From: an uncultured Pelagibacteraceae bacterium
GTDB lineage: Bacteria > Pseudomonadota > Alphaproteobacteria > Pelagibacterales > Pelagibacteraceae
DNA length: 60,333 nt
Assembly (NCBI GenBank): GCA_902609535.1
Contig: CACLSF010000005.1
Span: 1-60,333 of the forward strand
Direction of reading: 5' to 3'
Shown: in pieces, positions 29,725 to 38,752 of the stretch
Layout: each line of letters starts with the position of its first letter
Numbering within the stretch: position 1 is the first letter of the stretch
Notes under the pieces: generated by a model
Database searches by the model: none
The model's input: the letters and a program-made list of their open reading frames with translations, nothing else
Told to the model about the DNA's origin: nothing
Translations under genes and position numbers: made by a program

Positions 29725-31035
29725 ATGTTAGACCTAATAATTAAAAATGGAAAGTGCTATATTGATAAAGATCTCAAAAATGTAGATATAGGTATTCAAA
29801 ATAGCAAGATTGTAAAAATTGGAAAGTTAGATGAAAATGCAATTAAATCAATTGATGCAAGTGGACTTATTGTTCTTCCTGGATGCATTGATACTCAAAC
29901 ACATTTTAGGGAACCGGGCTCAACAGATACTGAGGATTTAGCTTCAGGAAGCAGAGCAGCAATAGTTGGAGGTATTACCTCAGTGTTTGAAATGCCAAAC
30001 ACTAATCCTGCGACAACAAACAAAGCAGAATTTCAAAGAAAAATTGATTTAGCAAAAAATAGAATGTTTTGTAATCATGCATTTTATTTTGGAGCAACTC
30101 CCACTAATCAAAGTGAATTATCTGAACTTAAAGGTTTAGATGGATGTTGTGGAGTTAAATTATTTGCAGGTTCTTCAACAGGAACTTTGCTAGTTCATAA
30201 AGAGGAAGATATTGAAAAAGTATTTGAAAGCACATCAAAAATTGTTGCAGTTCATTCAGAAGATGAAGATATTTTAAATTTAAGAAAGAAATTGAGAGAA
30301 AAAGGCAATGTTCATTCACACCCAATATGGAGGGATGAAGAATGTGCAATTTCATCAACTAGAAAGATTGTTAAAATTGCAAAAAGGTTAGGTAAAAAGG
30401 CTCATATCTTACACATTACCACAAAACAGGAGATTGATTTTTTATCTCAAAATAAAGGAGATATAACTTTTGAAATAACTCCACAACATTTAACTATGTT
30501 TGCTCCAGATTGCTACGACAAGCTTGGAACCTATGCACAAATGAATCCACCCATTAGAGAAAAAAGTCATTACGATAGACTATGGTATGCTGTAAGAAAT
30601 AATTATAATGACACTATTGGTTCGGATCACGCTCCTCATCTAAAGGTAAATAAAGATAAAGAATATCCAGATACTCCCTCAGGAATGCCTGGGGTACAGA
30701 CCTTATTACCTGTGATGTTGAACCATGTAAATGATGGAAAACTAACTTTAGTTCAATTAATGAATCTTGTCTGTGAAAATCCAGCTAAAATTTTTGGTAT
30801 TATAGATAAGGGGCACATAAAGAAAAACTATGATGCAGACTTTACAATTGTGGACATGAATAAAATTATCGAAATCAAAAATGAAAAAATAGAGAGTAAG
30901 TGTGGATGGTCACCCTTCGATGGACATAAGTTTAAGGGAACTCCAGTTTATACAATTATAAATGGAGAGATTAAAATGAAAAATGGAGAAATCCTTGGCG
31001 AAGCATCAGGTAAGCCCATCAAATTTGATAATTAA
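29725..31035 (+). CDS. pyrC: Dihydroorotase
   Basis: Dihydroorotase closes the pyrimidine ring, converting carbamoyl-aspartate to dihydroorotate. The 436-residue amidohydrolase has the metal pair in CIDTQTHFREPGSTDTED (normally DxHxH; here TQTHFRE), a GVKLFAGSSTG segment with the metal-bridging lysine, histidines in VHSEDED and HILHITTK, and the metal aspartate in GSDHAPH. The first metal motif reads QTH instead of DVH, which deserves a check against other sequences. The family also contains allantoinase and hydantoinase; the type I dihydroorotase-like pattern and REPG motif make PyrC most likely. Confidence 0.85.
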   Translation: MLDLIIKNGKCYIDKDLKNVDIGIQNSKIVKIGKLDENAIKSIDASGLIVLPGCIDTQTHFREPGSTDTEDLASGSRAAIVGGITSVFEMPNTNPATTNKAEFQRKIDLAKNRMFCNHAFYFGATPTNQSELSELKGLDGCCGVKLFAGSSTGTLLVHKEEDIEKVFESTSKIVAVHSEDEDILNLRKKLREKGNVHSHPIWRDEECAISSTRKIVKIAKRLGKKAHILHITTKQEIDFLSQNKGDITFEITPQHLTMFAPDCYDKLGTYAQMNPPIREKSHYDRLWYAVRNNYNDTIGSDHAPHLKVNKDKEYPDTPSGMPGVQTLLPVMLNHVNDGKLTLVQLMNLVCENPAKIFGIIDKGHIKKNYDADFTIVDMNKIIEIKNEKIESKCGWSPFDGHKFKGTPVYTIINGEIKMKNGEILGEASGKPIKFDN

Positions 31036-31041
31036 TTTAAT

Positions 31042-32940
31042 TTATTTGGTAAGAATTTTATTTTCTATTAAACTTTGAGTAATCTCCTCTAAAATTGCTG
31101 GATCATCGATTGTTGCTGGCATTTTATAATCTTCCTTGTCGGCAATTTTACGAATAGTTCCTCTCAATATTTTTCCTGATCTTGTTTTAGGTAATCTTTT
31201 AATAACAATAACAACTTTGAACGCAGCAACAGGTCCAATTTTATCTCTAACCATTTTAATACATTCCTTTGAGATAGTTTCATTGTCTTTTTCAACACCA
31301 GATTTTAAAACAACTAAACCAATAGGCAATTGTCCTTTCAATTTATCTGCAACTCCAAGAACAGCACACTCAGCAACTGATTGATGTTCAGATAAAACCT
31401 CCTCAATCGCACCTGTCGATAATCTATGACCAGCAACATTTATAATGTCATCGGTGCGCGACATAATCCAAATGTATCCATCTTCATCAATGTGTCCTGC
31501 GTCATAAGTTTGATAGTAACCTTTATAATTAGCCATATAATTTTTTTCGTATCTTTTGTCTGCATTCCAAAGTGTAGGAAAAGTACCTGGTGGTAAAGGT
31601 AATTTAACAACTATATCACCCATCTCATTAGGTTCTGCAATTGAATGATCTGGTTTAATTATTTTTACATCATAACCTGGAACTGCTTTACACGCTGAAC
31701 CATACTTAGTTTTTTGCATTTCTATTCCAGTACAATTTGAACTTATTGCCCAACTAGTCTCGGTTTGCCACCAGTGATCTATCACGGGAACATTTAAAAG
31801 ATTTTCAGCCCATTTAATAGTATCAGGATCAGCTCTTTCTCCAGCTAAAAATAAAGATTCAAAAGAACTTAAATCATATTTTGAGAAAAACTTTCCATCT
31901 GGGTCTTCTTTTTTAATAGCTCTAAATGCTGTTGGAGCTGTAAATAAAGATTTAATTTTATACTCTGAAATTATTCTCCAAAATACTCCTGCATCGGGAG
32001 TCCCAACTGGTTTCCCCTCAAATAAAACTGTTGTACAACCTTTAAATAATGGAGCATAAACAATGTATGAATGTCCTACTATCCAACCAATATCACTTGC
32101 CGACCACCACACATCATTTTCATCTACATTGTAAATATTTTTCATCGTCCATTTAAGAGCCACGATATGACCTCCAACATCTCTAACTATTCCTTTTGGT
32201 ATTCCCGTAGTTCCAGATGTATATAAAATGTAAGCAAATTCATTCGCTCCAATCTCAACACAATCTTTATTTATTGCATTATTAAGAGCTTCCTCCCAAC
32301 TGATTTCAAGCGGAGAGTTGAGTTTTACTTCGTGATCTTTCCTTTGAAAGAAAATTACTCTCTCAACTTTATGTTTTGCAAGTTTCAATGCTCCATCAAC
32401 TAAAGGTCTATATTCAACAGTTCGTCCAGGTTCAAATCCACAGGATGCAGTAATTAAAATTTTTGCTTTACTATCATCAATTCTGCTGGCCAATTCATTT
32501 GAAGCAAATCCACCAAAGACAACAGAGTGTATTGCACCAATTCTTCCACAAGCAAGCATCGCTATAACGGCTTCAGGTATCATGGGCATATAAATTATTA
32601 CTCTGTCACCTTTTTTGACACCCTGATTATCTAGTGCTCCGGCAAATTTTGATATTTTTTCTCTTAATTCGTTGTACGTGTACTTTGCTTTACTATTAGT
32701 TATAGGGCTATCATAAATCAAAGCAGTCTTATCTCCCTTACCATTATCAATATGGACATCAATAGCGTTGTAACAAGTATTTGTTACGCCATCTTCAAAC
32801 CATTTATAAAATGGTGGGTTAGATTTATCTAAAATCTTTGTAGGTTTTTTAAACCAGAAGACATCATCAGATACATTTTTCCAAAATTCCTCAGGATTTT
32901 GAATAGATTCTTCATAAATTTTGTTAAAACTATTTTTCAT
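31042..32940 (-). CDS. prpE: Propionyl-CoA synthetase (acetyl-CoA synthetase family)
   Basis: This acyl-CoA synthetase activates propionate, and possibly acetate, to its CoA thioester through an adenylate. The 632-residue protein has the AMP-binding motif YILYTSGTTGIPKG, ASDIGWIVGHSYIVYAPL, the PrpE-type GKPVGTPDAGVFWRI, DHWWQTETSW, and the C-terminal catalytic lysine motif KTRSGKILRGTIRKIA. Overall it resembles PrpE more than Acs. The gene is divergent from proteorhodopsin across about 215 nt. Confidence 0.92.
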   Translation of the reverse strand: MKNSFNKIYEESIQNPEEFWKNVSDDVFWFKKPTKILDKSNPPFYKWFEDGVTNTCYNAIDVHIDNGKGDKTALIYDSPITNSKAKYTYNELREKISKFAGALDNQGVKKGDRVIIYMPMIPEAVIAMLACGRIGAIHSVVFGGFASNELASRIDDSKAKILITASCGFEPGRTVEYRPLVDGALKLAKHKVERVIFFQRKDHEVKLNSPLEISWEEALNNAINKDCVEIGANEFAYILYTSGTTGIPKGIVRDVGGHIVALKWTMKNIYNVDENDVWWSASDIGWIVGHSYIVYAPLFKGCTTVLFEGKPVGTPDAGVFWRIISEYKIKSLFTAPTAFRAIKKEDPDGKFFSKYDLSSFESLFLAGERADPDTIKWAENLLNVPVIDHWWQTETSWAISSNCTGIEMQKTKYGSACKAVPGYDVKIIKPDHSIAEPNEMGDIVVKLPLPPGTFPTLWNADKRYEKNYMANYKGYYQTYDAGHIDEDGYIWIMSRTDDIINVAGHRLSTGAIEEVLSEHQSVAECAVLGVADKLKGQLPIGLVVLKSGVEKDNETISKECIKMVRDKIGPVAAFKVVIVIKRLPKTRSGKILRGTIRKIADKEDYKMPATIDDPAILEEITQSLIENKILTK

Positions 32941-33083
32941 AGTGATTTGTTTTTTAACTCACTTTTATAATGATTTTATGTAACAGGTTGTATTTAATTT
33001 TATAAAGTAAGTAAAATCAATACTTTTTAGAGGTCAAAAACTCTTCAATAAAGTAAATTTTTTTGCTATCTAACCCTAACTTT

Positions 33084-33105
33084 AGACTAATCATTAGATT
33101 AGTCT
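33084..33105. repeat. Perfect 9-bp inverted repeat in the proteorhodopsin leader
   Basis: AGACTAATC (33084-33092) and GATTAGTCT (33097-33105) are exact reverse complements separated by ATTA. No T-run follows, so it is not an intrinsic terminator. It may be a protein-binding operator or an RNA hairpin in the 5' leader of proteorhodopsin. A weak promoter candidate overlaps: TTGCTA at 33063-33068, 17 nt, then ACTAAT at 33086-33091. Confidence 0.6.
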
Positions 33106-33106
33106 G

Positions 33107-33124
33107 TAGTTTAAATTTAAACTA
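33107..33124. repeat. 18-bp perfect palindrome upstream of proteorhodopsin
   Basis: TAGTTTAAATTTAAACTA is a perfect palindrome without a spacer, only 1 nt after the preceding inverted repeat and 31 nt before the proteorhodopsin ATG. Its form suits a dimeric regulator site. A chance palindrome is easier in AT-rich DNA, but 18 bp plus the neighbouring 22-bp repeat is notable. The remainder of the 32941-33155 gap shows no gene. Confidence 0.6.
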
Positions 33125-33155
33125 ATAAAAAAAACTAACTATGAGGGAGTTTTTT

Positions 33156-33920
33156 ATGAAGACAATGAAAATGTTAGCATTAGCAGCAGTGCTTTTCGGA
33201 GCAACTACAGCAGCTAACGCAGCAACAGCCTTTTTAGCTACAGACGATTTCGTAGGTATTTCGTTTTGGTTAATATCAATGGGTATGTTAGCAGCTACAG
33301 CGTTTTTCTTTATGGAACAGGCTAACGTCAGTTCACAATGGAGAAAATCAGTAAACGTAGCTGGATTAGTAACAGGTATAGCATTTATTCACTACATGTA
33401 TATGAGAGCAGTATGGATCGAAACAGGTGATACTCCAACTGTTTACAGATACATTGACTGGTTAATTACTGTACCACTACAGCTAGTAGAATTTTACTTA
33501 ATTCTTTCAGCAGTACGAAAAGTTGACACAAATATATTCTGGAGAATCTTAATCGGTTCACTAGTTATGTTAATTGGTGGATATCTTGGAGAAGCTGGAT
33601 TCATTAACGCCACACTAGGTTTCATAATCGGTATGGCTGGATGGATTTACATTCTTTATGAAATCTTTTCAGGAGAAGCAGGAAAAGTTGCTGCTAAATC
33701 TGGAAATAAATCTTTAGTAACTGCATTTGGAGCTTTAAGAATGATTGTTACTGTAGGTTGGGCTATTTACCCATTAGGTTACATTTTTGGTTACCTAACA
33801 GGTGGAATAGATGGTAACGCGTTAAACGTTATCTATAACTTAGCAGACTTTGTTAATAAAATCGCATTTGGTTTAATTATCTGGTCTTGTGCAGTTTCTA
33901 ACTCTACAAGAAGAGCGTAG
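33156..33920 (+). CDS. Proteorhodopsin, blue-tuned light-driven proton pump
   Basis: The protein is a seven-helix retinal protein that pumps protons outward in light. The start chosen is ATG 33156, since AGGGAG lies 6 nt before it; an upstream in-frame ATG at 33141 contains that site. The 254-residue product begins with a signal-like segment (MKTMKMLALAAVLFGATTAA). Key residues, counted from this start: His79, proton acceptor Asp101 in RYIDW, Gln109 in VPLQLVE, proton donor Glu112, and retinal-binding Lys235 in FVNKIAFG. Gln at this spectral position (105 in the original proteorhodopsin numbering) is known to give blue absorption. Carotenoid/retinal genes are not in the window. Confidence 0.98.
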   Translation: MKTMKMLALAAVLFGATTAANAATAFLATDDFVGISFWLISMGMLAATAFFFMEQANVSSQWRKSVNVAGLVTGIAFIHYMYMRAVWIETGDTPTVYRYIDWLITVPLQLVEFYLILSAVRKVDTNIFWRILIGSLVMLIGGYLGEAGFINATLGFIIGMAGWIYILYEIFSGEAGKVAAKSGNKSLVTAFGALRMIVTVGWAIYPLGYIFGYLTGGIDGNALNVIYNLADFVNKIAFGLIIWSCAVSNSTRRA

Positions 33921-33941
33921 TAACAATTAGTTACGATATAT

Positions 33942-34317
<376 letters not shown>

Positions 34318-34318
<1 letters not shown>

Positions 34319-35331
34319 TGATTAAAACTGATGTTGTTATAATTGGTGCAGGTCCAACAGGATTATTTTGCGCGCATCAACTTGGTATTATTGGATTGAA
34401 GTGTGAAATAGTTGATAACTTAGATAAAATAGGTGGTCAATGCATAGAGCTTTATCCTGACAAACCAATTTATGATATTCCTGCAGTTCCAGAGTGTACT
34501 GGAGAAGAGCTTACAAATAACTTAATAGAACAAATTAAACCATTTAAATTTAATTTTCATTTAAATGACAGAGTTCAAGAAGTTACTAGTGAGAATGAGA
34601 ACTGGATTGTTAAAACAACAAATGGAAAAGAATTTCATACACCAAATGTTGTAATTGCTGGAGGTGTTGGTTCGTTTGAACCAAGAAAGTTTCCTACAAA
34701 AAGTGCAGAAAAGTTCGACGGTACTTCAGTTTTATATTCAATTAAAGACAAAACTATTTTTAAAGATAAATCTGTAGCGATATTTGGTGGAGGAGATAGT
34801 GCTCTTGATTGGGCGATAGAACTTTCTAATACTTCCAAGGTCTCACTTATACACAGAAGAGATGAGTTTAGAGGTGCACCTGCGAGTGTTCAAAAAATTA
34901 AAGAATTAAGTGAAAAAAATATAATTAATTTATTTACTAAATATTCAATTAAAGATGTTAAAGGAAATGGGTCTTTAGAAGAAGTAGAAATTAAAAGTGA
35001 AGAAGGGGAGAGTAAAATATTAAAAGCTGATTATGTTTTAGGTTTCTTTGGTTTGATAATGCGACTTGGACCAATAGTAGAATGGGGGCTTAATTTAGAT
35101 AAAAAAGTGATACCAGTTAATACTGAAAACTTTGAAACTAATAAAAAAGGTATATTTGCTATTGGCGATATATGTACTTACCCAGGAAAACTTAAATTAA
35201 TTCTTTCAGGTTTTCATGAAGGTGCTCTAGCTGCCAGAGGTTGTTTCAAGTATGCAAGACCTAATGAAAAATACAGATTTGAGTTTACAACAGCATCCAA
35301 TACTATCAAAGACAGACTGGGTGTAAAATAG
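34318..35331 (+). CDS. Ferredoxin--NADP reductase, thioredoxin-reductase-like type
   Basis: This flavoprotein passes electrons between NADPH and ferredoxin. The 337-residue protein has the FAD loop VVIIGAGPTGLFCAHQLG at the N-terminus, GGQCIELYPDKPIYDIPA, the NADPH loop AIFGGGDSALDWAIEL, and FAIGDICTYPGKLKLILSGF near the end. It lacks the CxxC redox pair of thioredoxin reductase, which is the main reason to call it a type 2 ferredoxin-NADP reductase even though it looks TrxB-like. The ferredoxin gene directly upstream, overlapping by one base, supports this. Confidence 0.93.
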
Positions 35332-35957
35332 TGATTGAGCTATTTACTGCCGATACACCAAATGGTTGGAAAATTAGTATAATGCTTGAAGAAATAAAAC
35401 TTGATTATAAAGTTACAAAGGTAAATTTATCTGAAGGTGAACAACATAAAGCAGAATTTAAAAAAATTAGCCCTTTTAATAAAATACCAGTCATTACAGA
35501 TCACGAGAATAATAAGTCAGTCTTCGAGTCTGGAGCGATACTGATGTATTTGGGTGAAAAAAGTAAAATGTTTTATCCAGAAGAGAATAGACTAGAGATA
35601 AATCAATGGTTAATGGCCCAAATGGGTTTGATTGGTCCAATGATAGGACAACATCATCAGTTTCATTATTATCATCAAGGCAAAAGTGAGTGGGGAGAGG
35701 AAAGATACTTTAAAATTACAAGAAAGCTATACGAGGATTTAGAAGCAAGACTATCCCAAAATGATTATTTAGCAGGCAAAGAGTATTCAATTGCAGATAT
35801 TGCTACATGGTCTTGGATTGCAAGACATAAGAGGCACGATATTGGGTTAGAAAACTTTAAAGGTTTATCAAGATGGTATGTTGAAATTGCCAAACGTCCT
35901 GCAGTGATTAAAGGATTTAAAGTATTAAATAAAGATGCTGAAATAGACTACCCTTAA
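35331..35957 (+). CDS. Glutathione S-transferase-like protein (YfcG/YghU type)
   Basis: The 208-residue protein has the thioredoxin-like GST N-terminal domain (MIELFTADTPNGWKISIMLE, then SPFNKIPVI and FESGAILMYLGEK) and an all-helical C-terminal domain with YSIADIATWSW. The TADTPNGWK start resembles the disulfide-reductase GSTs YfcG and YghU, which use glutathione to reduce disulfides or peroxides. Translation begins at GTG, which overlaps the reductase stop as TAGTG. It is the third gene of the ferredoxin operon, so a redox role is likely. It shares TTAA with the convergent dksA stop. Confidence 0.9.
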   Translation: MIELFTADTPNGWKISIMLEEIKLDYKVTKVNLSEGEQHKAEFKKISPFNKIPVITDHENNKSVFESGAILMYLGEKSKMFYPEENRLEINQWLMAQMGLIGPMIGQHHQFHYYHQGKSEWGEERYFKITRKLYEDLEARLSQNDYLAGKEYSIADIATWSWIARHKRHDIGLENFKGLSRWYVEIAKRPAVIKGFKVLNKDAEIDYP

Positions 35958-36370
35958 ATATCAGCGTAAACTTTTTCCTCTTTCTCGTGTTTTTCCTGTG
36001 CGGCTATACATAATGTTGCAACTGGTCTTGCCATTAATCTTTTAAGACCAATAGGTTCTGCTGTATCTTCACAAAATCCATAAGTTCCATCTTGAATTTT
36101 TTTCAATGCACTATCTATTTTAGAAATCAATTTAATCTGTCTATTAATTGCTCTCATTTCAACATTTTTTTCTGTATAAGAGCTTGCTTGATCAACAATA
36201 TCTGCAGATGCACTATTATCATCCATTGAAGCATTAAATATTGCTTCATTATTTGTTCTTTTGAGATCTTTTTTCCATTCTGTTAATTTTTGTTTAAAAA
36301 AAGCAAGATGTTTAGCGCACATATACTTTTCTGTTTCTTTTGGGATATATTTTTTAGAGATTTTTACCAT
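35954..36370 (-). CDS. dksA: DksA-family RNA polymerase regulator
   Basis: DksA binds the RNA polymerase secondary channel and acts with ppGpp in the stringent response. From the ATG at 36370 (MVKISKKYIPKETEKYM) it has about 138 residues; an in-frame ATG 36 nt upstream gives an extra hydrophobic lead not typical of the family. The coiled-coil tip keeps the acidic DxxDxA motif (ADIVDQASS). The zinc-finger region has only two of four cysteines: YGFCEDT and TLCIAA, in place of two CxxC pairs. Such reduced-Cys forms are common in alphaproteobacteria and may not hold zinc in the standard way. Confidence 0.93.
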   Translation of the reverse strand: MVKISKKYIPKETEKYMCAKHLAFFKQKLTEWKKDLKRTNNEAIFNASMDDNSASADIVDQASSYTEKNVEMRAINRQIKLISKIDSALKKIQDGTYGFCEDTAEPIGLKRLMARPVATLCIAAQEKHEKEEKVYADI

Positions 36371-36449
36371 GCTCAAATTTATGAATTTCGAGAATATATT
36401 CATCATTTAATCAGTGTCAAGAATGCATTAATTGTATAAATTAATAAAA

Positions 36450-37742
36450 ATGGCCATTTATAAAAATATTAATAGTTTATTTTATATTTTTGTTACAACA
36501 CATTTATTAATTTGGACATTGGTTCCAAGTTTAACAAATCACAATTTACCACTTGATACTATCGAGGCATTAGCATGGGGTAGTAATCTAGACTGGGGAT
36601 TTAATAAGCATCCCCCAATGAGCGCATTGCTCCCAGAAATTTTTTACCAAATTTTTGGATCTCAAGACTGGGCTTATTATTTGTTAAGTCAAATTTGCAT
36701 TGTAGTTTCATTTTTTGTAGTTTTTAAGTTGGCAGAAGATTTTTTTGATAATAAAATTTACTGTTTGTTATCTGTTTTATTATTAGAAGGAATATACTTC
36801 TATAACTTCACAACACCTGAATTTAATGTAAACGTTTGTTTAATTCCTTTTTGGTCTCTTTCGGTTTTTTATTTATGGAAAGGTATTAAGAATAATAAAA
36901 CGTTAGATTGGCTATTACTAGGTCTATTTTCTGGATTTGGGTTTCTATCTAAATATTTGTTTATTTATTTAGGTTTAGCAATAGACGTACTTTTAATTTA
37001 CATGATTTATACAAAAAGATTAAATTTTAAATGTCTAGTTTCTTTCGTCTCATTTATTATAATTTTATTACCACATATTATTTGGTTAACCGAAAATGAT
37101 TATATAACCATTACTTATGGACTTCTCAGAACAGGTTCAGAAGACGTAAGTATTTTTAATCATATAAAGCATCCTTTGATATTTTTAGTTAAGCAAATTG
37201 GATTATTATTACCATTTTTACTAATGGTTTTTGTTTTAATTAGAAAATTTAAAATGAATATTAATTTAAATGATGAAAAGCTTTTATTTTTGGTGTCAAT
37301 TAATTTAATTCCTATTTTTTTTATTTTTCTTACATCATTTACGATGGGTGTAAAAATAAGAACTATGTGGATGACACCTTTTTATTTAAGTTTTGGCTTA
37401 CTATTTGTTTATGTTCTGAAATCTCAAATTAATTTGGAAAAAATGAAAGTCTTTACCTCAATATTTTTGATTTTATTTCTTATATCGCCAATTTTATATT
37501 CCTTTGTTTCAATTACAAAGACTGACAAAAGAACTGATTTTAATGGTAAAAATTTAGCTAAGCAAGCTAAAGTATTTTATGAAACTGAGGGCAAGGACCT
37601 TGGGAAAATGGAATATATTAAGGGTAATGAATGGATCGCTGGAAATATATCTTATCATCTTCCAGAAAGACCAAAATGGATTTATAACTCTAGTGAAGTT
37701 CAAATGTGTAATAAAGATATGAAGTGTTTAAATTATAAATGA
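36450..37742 (+). CDS. GT39-like membrane glycosyltransferase (ArnT/PMT fold)
   Basis: This roughly 430-residue integral membrane protein has about 10-12 hydrophobic segments. The first periplasmic loop holds the family pattern DTIEALAWGSNLDWGFNKHPPM, whose Asp/Glu and the HPP motif match lipid-linked sugar transferases of the GT39/ArnT type. Such enzymes move a sugar from polyprenyl phosphate to lipid A, protein or another acceptor in the periplasm. The ATG at 36450 is preferred over a TTG 18 nt upstream. The stop overlaps the next small gene as ATGA, and a GT2 enzyme that could supply the polyprenyl-phosphate sugar follows. Acceptor unknown. Confidence 0.85.
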   Translation: MAIYKNINSLFYIFVTTHLLIWTLVPSLTNHNLPLDTIEALAWGSNLDWGFNKHPPMSALLPEIFYQIFGSQDWAYYLLSQICIVVSFFVVFKLAEDFFDNKIYCLLSVLLLEGIYFYNFTTPEFNVNVCLIPFWSLSVFYLWKGIKNNKTLDWLLLGLFSGFGFLSKYLFIYLGLAIDVLLIYMIYTKRLNFKCLVSFVSFIIILLPHIIWLTENDYITITYGLLRTGSEDVSIFNHIKHPLIFLVKQIGLLLPFLLMVFVLIRKFKMNINLNDEKLLFLVSINLIPIFFIFLTSFTMGVKIRTMWMTPFYLSFGLLFVYVLKSQINLEKMKVFTSIFLILFLISPILYSFVSITKTDKRTDFNGKNLAKQAKVFYETEGKDLGKMEYIKGNEWIAGNISYHLPERPKWIYNSSEVQMCNKDMKCLNYK

Positions 37743-37864
37743 ATTTTCAATTTAACAAAAAAAACAAAAGACTTTTGTTCATCATTGGTATTGTTATTTT
37801 GATTGAACTTTCAGGGTACGGTTTTTTTGCATCTCTGTTTAGATTAATAGGTTCAGTAAGTTAA
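37739..37864 (+). CDS. 41-residue single-span membrane protein between GT39 and GT2 genes
   Basis: This short gene is easily missed. It starts at ATG 37739 overlapping the GT39 stop (ATGA) and ends at TAA 37862-37864, whose last A is the first base of the GT2 start (TAATG). The product begins MNFQFNKKNKR and then has one hydrophobic helix (about residues 11-32), predicting an inside N-terminus by the positive-inside rule. I do not recognise a family. Coupling on both sides and filling the whole gap exactly argue that it is a real gene. A helper subunit of the flanking glycosyltransferases is a reasonable guess. Confidence 0.7.
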   Translation: MNFQFNKKNKRLLFIIGIVILIELSGYGFFASLFRLIGSVS

Positions 37865-38733
37865 TGAATTTTATAATATTAATTCCAGTTTTTAATGATT
37901 TTAGATCTGTATCAAAATTAATTGAAGAAATTGATATTAATATATCCGACCTTAACGCCTCATTTTCACTAATTTTAGTGAATGATGCTTCAACAGAGCA
38001 AAATATATTAAAAACTAAAAATTTAAATAATATTAAATCCCTAAAATTAATAAATATGAGAAATAATAAAGGTCATGCAAGATGTATTGCAGCAGGACTA
38101 AAACATATTTCAGAAAATGAGAATTTTGATTATATAATACCAATGGATGGAGATGGAGAAGATAGACCTGAGGAAATAAGAAACTTTGTGCAAAAGATTA
38201 AAGATAATCCAAATAATACCATTGTTGGAGAAAGAGTGAAAAGATCAGAAAGTTTTATTTTTAAAATTTGTTATTTTTTTCATAAAATTATTACTTTTAC
38301 TTTCACTGGAAAATTTATAAAATTTGGAAACTATACTTGTCTTACAAAGGAGACAGTTAAAAAATTAATAGAAGATAAAGCAACTTGGAGTAGTTTCTCT
38401 GGTTCTTTGGCAAAAATTGAAATTAATTTAATTAATTCTCCATCTATAAGAGGCTCAAGATACTTTGGACCTTCAAAGATGAGTTTTTTAAATTTGATAA
38501 AGCATTCTTTAGCAATTATTGCTGTGTTTAAAACTGGAGTGATCTTTAGATCGATAGCATTTTATGCAATATATTTAATAATTATTGCTGAATATATAAG
38601 TTTAATTACAGCAATACCACTAGCTGTAATCATTATTTTTGGATTAATAATATTAAAAATCTCAGGAAGAGAAAATATGAATGAATTTAATAATTCTTTA
38701 ACAAACATTTCAGATATTGACATTTTGAAATAA
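37864..38733 (+). CDS. GT2 glycosyltransferase, polyprenyl-phosphate sugar synthase-like
   Basis: The 289-residue protein has a GT-A domain starting IILIPVFNDFRSVSKLIEEI, with VNDAST, NKGHARCIAAGLKH and the metal/nucleotide motif PMDGDGEDRPEEI (about 95-107). After that come two C-terminal membrane helices (around 220-262). This layout matches DPM1/ArnC-type enzymes that load a sugar onto a polyprenyl phosphate. With the GT39 enzyme upstream it forms a plausible two-step pathway: make the lipid-linked sugar, then transfer it in the periplasm. The sugar and acceptor are unknown. Confidence 0.85.
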   Translation: MNFIILIPVFNDFRSVSKLIEEIDINISDLNASFSLILVNDASTEQNILKTKNLNNIKSLKLINMRNNKGHARCIAAGLKHISENENFDYIIPMDGDGEDRPEEIRNFVQKIKDNPNNTIVGERVKRSESFIFKICYFFHKIITFTFTGKFIKFGNYTCLTKETVKKLIEDKATWSSFSGSLAKIEINLINSPSIRGSRYFGPSKMSFLNLIKHSLAIIAVFKTGVIFRSIAFYAIYLIIIAEYISLITAIPLAVIIIFGLIILKISGRENMNEFNNSLTNISDIDILK

Positions 38734-38752
38734 TATATTTTAAAATAATTTG

